From Acholoe squamosa (lineage: Eukaryota; Annelida; Polychaeta; Phyllodocida; Polynoidae), in NCBI GenBank assembly GCA_949317995.1, contig OX439042.1, positions 19,261,174 to 19,325,173 on the forward strand: a DNA stretch of 64,000 nt. The letters are read 5' to 3'. The notes under the pieces were generated by a model. The model did not search any database. It was not told the origin of the DNA and saw only the letters and a program-made list of their open reading frames with translations. Below, one piece after another: positions 61,833 through 64,000 of the stretch (positions are counted from its first letter, which is position 1; each line of letters begins with the position of its first letter). A program made the translations under genes and the position numbers.

Positions 61833-64000
61833 GGCCTGCGAACATCATTTCCCTGATCTCGTTGGTCTCTGTTCTGCTGAGAGGATGACAACTGATCCCT
61901 GTATTTCTTCAAAAACGTGCACTCCTCTGTAGAATGTGTGGTAGAGTCATGAATCAAGCAATAGATCGCTCCTCCTCCTTTCTGACTCTCTCCTGCATCT
62001 CCCATCATCCTAGCATATTCCTGAGCTCTTCTCTGACCTTTATCATCCCCCTGTTGACCCTGCCTGCTTCCTCCTGTATATCTCTGTCCTTGAAACCTGT
62101 TATTGAAATACTGAGACGCGTTATATTGATTTCCACCGCGTCCCCCTTGATAATTCCATCCTCGACCTCCACCGCCTGTACCAAACTGCCTATTCTGACC
62201 ATATGTTCCCGCGCCGGTCCCTCTGCCCGTCTGCGCCTGATACTGCCCTTGTGAAGTGCCACCCCTTCCAGCATACTGTCCCTGCTGATTCTCCCGTCCA
62301 TGTTCCATCTCTCTGAGCCCCCTTCTATATTCCATAGTGCACATCTCCACCACTGCTTTAGTCTGTTCCCTAGCATACTTTTTAGGATCAAACTGATCGT
62401 CCCCACATGCTCCATCTCGAGTCCCCTCAGACTCTAGCATGTGTAACTGCGCCACACCTTTAGAGTTCCTCCCTTTCTCCACATTTTCCCAATAAGACGC
62501 CAGCCTGAGAGCCTCCTCAAAAGAATCAGCATTGTGTTTCATCAGGTCCTTATCAATGGGCGGAAGCAAACCCCCCACAAAGACTGACAGCTTGATGACA
62601 TCAGGAACGTCCAACTCGTCATATTCCTTTATTTTCAATGCGAAGTCCCAAACCGACTGTCCCTTTTCCTGCTTCAGACAGTGCAAATCCCTATGTTTCT
62701 GCCACAGTGGCCTTTTGTCTTCAAAAACCCTCTTCACTATAGCCACTACTTTGTCCAAAGTATCCTTTTCCCCTTCTGGAATACCATCCATCCATTTCGA
62801 TGCCCCTTTCTTCAAGCCCAATTTTGCATATTCAAGATGCTGATCCGGAGACCATCCAAATAGCTTTTGCATTCCATTCAATTCCTTAAAATATCTCCGA
62901 TAATCCTCCCCAGACTCCCCATTGAAGGATGGTAGTTTAACATTCGGACTAGGCGCCATATCGTCGTCTTCAAAACCAATAATAGGTGCAATATCCTCTT
63001 CTACCTGTCTCTCCGCATCCAAATCACCCACTGAGCTCTCTTCACTATCGTTCCCCTGTACACTAGTTTTAACACCTCCAGCTACGGAGCCCTCGGCGGC
63101 TTCCTCCCGGGTCTCCCTTTCTATCTGTCGTCTTCTCTCTTCATCCGCTCTCCGAACCCACCAATCCTCCCAGTCACCCGAAACATCAGTCTGAAGATGG
63201 CTATTTAGAACATCATCTAAATGCCCCTCATCTGTAGTACGACCCGTACTATTGCCTGAGCGGATATTCGCAGATACCTTTCTCCAATTTACTGTGTCGC
63301 TCAAAAACCTCTCCCTTCGTGCTACGCGCTCCCGTTCTATCTCCGGCCCCGCGAGCAGCTCCTCCCCATCAATGGCCCGCCGATATCTCAGCTCCTGTTC
63401 CAATATGGCCCTCCCCTTCTCTATGCTGTGTCGCACCCTAATATTAGTGTTCTGCAGACCTGCAATAACTTCATCCACCCTTGTTCTACTCACAGACTCT
63501 CCCAGACGACTGCCACTTTGATCACCTGTAATGACCGGTGTAGTACAGCCTGTCCAATCCTGTCCAACTCCACCACTCTCATCCTGGCCCACCAAGTCCT
63601 TATCACTTAACTCTCTCCCATTCTCAACAACCACCAAGAAACCAGAGGGCAGCAGTCTTGCGTCCTCTCCTTGTGAATCACCACAGGCCTCCGACCCTTG
63701 TTCCTGTATCTCCTCACCGACGTCCTCTTTCTGTCCTGACGCTGCCACCACCGTAGATGCCCCATCTATTGGATTACTCTCCCCATGTGCGTCCCCCCTA
63801 TTCTCATGACTATCCTTTGTTCCACTCTCATCCACCTGTCCGTCCTCATGTACTGGCTCAATTAACCCCAATGACGTTGCTATTGCTTCAAAATTCAAAT
63901 CTTCATCACCAACATCCACCACATCCCCTTCAGATGCGCGTCTGACTCGTCCCTGGTCCACTGTACCCTCAAACTCAAGGCACCTAGGAGTAGCCTTACA
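61793..64000 (-). CDS. gag: gag (5' end beyond window)
   Basis: The frame is open to the window edge, so the start is missing; at least 735 residues are present. Numbering from codon 63961: a long acidic, helical N-terminal part (1-335), the capsid domain at about 340-500 (VKLPSFNGESGEDYRRYFKE, then KKGASKW), a Gly/Arg/Gln-rich segment (560-640) of RGG type, and one zinc finger C668-H671-H676-C681. The finger is a CX2HX4HX4C variant in which His replaces the second Cys of the usual retroviral knuckle; this variant occurs in some gypsy elements. The acidic N-terminal part is unusually long. The stop at 61795-61793 overlaps pol. Confidence 0.9.
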   Translation of the reverse strand, partial: CKATPRCLEFEGTVDQGRVRRASEGDVVDVGDEDLNFEAIATSLGLIEPVHEDGQVDESGTKDSHENRGDAHGESNPIDGASTVVAASGQKEDVGEEIQEQGSEACGDSQGEDARLLPSGFLVVVENGRELSDKDLVGQDESGGVGQDWTGCTTPVITGDQSGSRLGESVSRTRVDEVIAGLQNTNIRVRHSIEKGRAILEQELRYRRAIDGEELLAGPEIERERVARRERFLSDTVNWRKVSANIRSGNSTGRTTDEGHLDDVLNSHLQTDVSGDWEDWWVRRADEERRRQIERETREEAAEGSVAGGVKTSVQGNDSEESSVGDLDAERQVEEDIAPIIGFEDDDMAPSPNVKLPSFNGESGEDYRRYFKELNGMQKLFGWSPDQHLEYAKLGLKKGASKWMDGIPEGEKDTLDKVVAIVKRVFEDKRPLWQKHRDLHCLKQEKGQSVWDFALKIKEYDELDVPDVIKLSVFVGGLLPPIDKDLMKHNADSFEEALRLASYWENVEKGRNSKGVAQLHMLESEGTRDGACGDDQFDPKKYAREQTKAVVEMCTMEYRRGLREMEHGRENQQGQYAGRGGTSQGQYQAQTGRGTGAGTYGQNRQFGTGGGGRGWNYQGGRGGNQYNASQYFNNRFQGQRYTGGSRQGQQGDDKGQRRAQEYARMMGDAGESQKGGGAIYCLIHDSTTHSTEECTFLKKYRDQLSSSQQNRDQRDQGNDVRRPGNGHNGSFLPQN
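61826..61832 (-). promoter_or_regulatory. -1 ribosomal frameshift slippery site GGGAAAC (gag to pol)
   Basis: On the - strand the heptamer reads G GGA AAC in the gag frame, an exact X XXY YYZ slippery site of a type used by known retroviruses. Gag and pol frames overlap only from 61844 to 61793, and pol is in the -1 frame, so the site lies where it must. No pseudoknot was folded; a CCCC/GGGG pairing 21 bases downstream is the only stem noticed by eye. Confidence 0.8.

Larger units (their letters stand above)
48420..64000 (-). mobile_element. Giant env-carrying Ty3/gypsy LTR retroelement, 5' end beyond window
   Basis: In - strand order it carries gag, pol, three accessory ORFs, an oppositely oriented gene, env and a post-env ORF. 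The protease-RT-RNase H-integrase order with a GPY/F module and a CX2HX4HX4C Gag finger is Ty3/gypsy (Metaviridae). The envelope is of the errantivirus/baculovirus F type. More than 15 kb lie in the window, against roughly 5-10 kb for most gypsy elements. Most coding frames are intact; integrase has one frame break. The 5' LTR, primer-binding site and start of gag are above 64,000, and the 3' boundary is uncertain. Confidence 0.9.

Overview
The window is nuclear DNA of a multicellular animal. Two spliced host genes have GT..AG introns in consistent phases, and the rest is a dense layering of inverted-repeat DNA elements, minisatellites and one very large LTR retroelement. The proteins are clearly animal, but I cannot name the species. 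Foldback elements with arms built of short repeats (like the TU elements of sea urchins), intronic minisatellites and an envelope-bearing Ty3/gypsy element would suit a marine invertebrate such as an echinoderm, amphioxus or hemichordate. That is inference.

Layout. Bases 1-10,470 hold at least four foldback-type elements, some nested, each with arms made of a different short motif. They contain a TTAA-flanked element and a long 21-bp minisatellite. Bases 10,480-10,878 are a promoter-like region with two heat-shock-element-like sites. Bases 10,879-31,020 (+) are a complete 14-exon HSPA4/Hsp110-family co-chaperone gene of 859 codons. Its introns are full of MITEs, minisatellites, a G-run array and a perfect hairpin. 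Bases 36,468-41,789 (-) hold six exons of a C16orf87 (UPF0547) homologue with a Cys-rich CPCG knuckle and an AT-hook. Its first exon was not found. It converges on HSPA4. Bases 41,800-48,150 are mostly MITEs and a LINE 3' fragment.

From about 48.4 kb to the window end, on the - strand, lies a giant env-carrying Ty3/gypsy element whose 5' LTR is beyond the window. In its own direction it reads: gag, then a -1 frameshift site, then pol (protease, RT, RNase H, integrase with a frame break, and a long charged tail), then ORF A (C2H2 finger), which overlaps ORF B by the stop/start TAATG, then ORF C (a second capsid-like domain), then a stretch carrying an oppositely oriented Ser/Thr/Pro-rich gene that looks spliced, then an env of the baculovirus-F/errantivirus type, then an ORF overlapping the env end. 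The three accessory ORFs plus the antisense gene are the most novel part of the window.

Several insertion events can be dated relative to each other. The clearest case is in HSPA4 intron 1, where two inverted copies of one TA-flanked transposon differ by two MITEs, so each copy supplies the empty site for the other.
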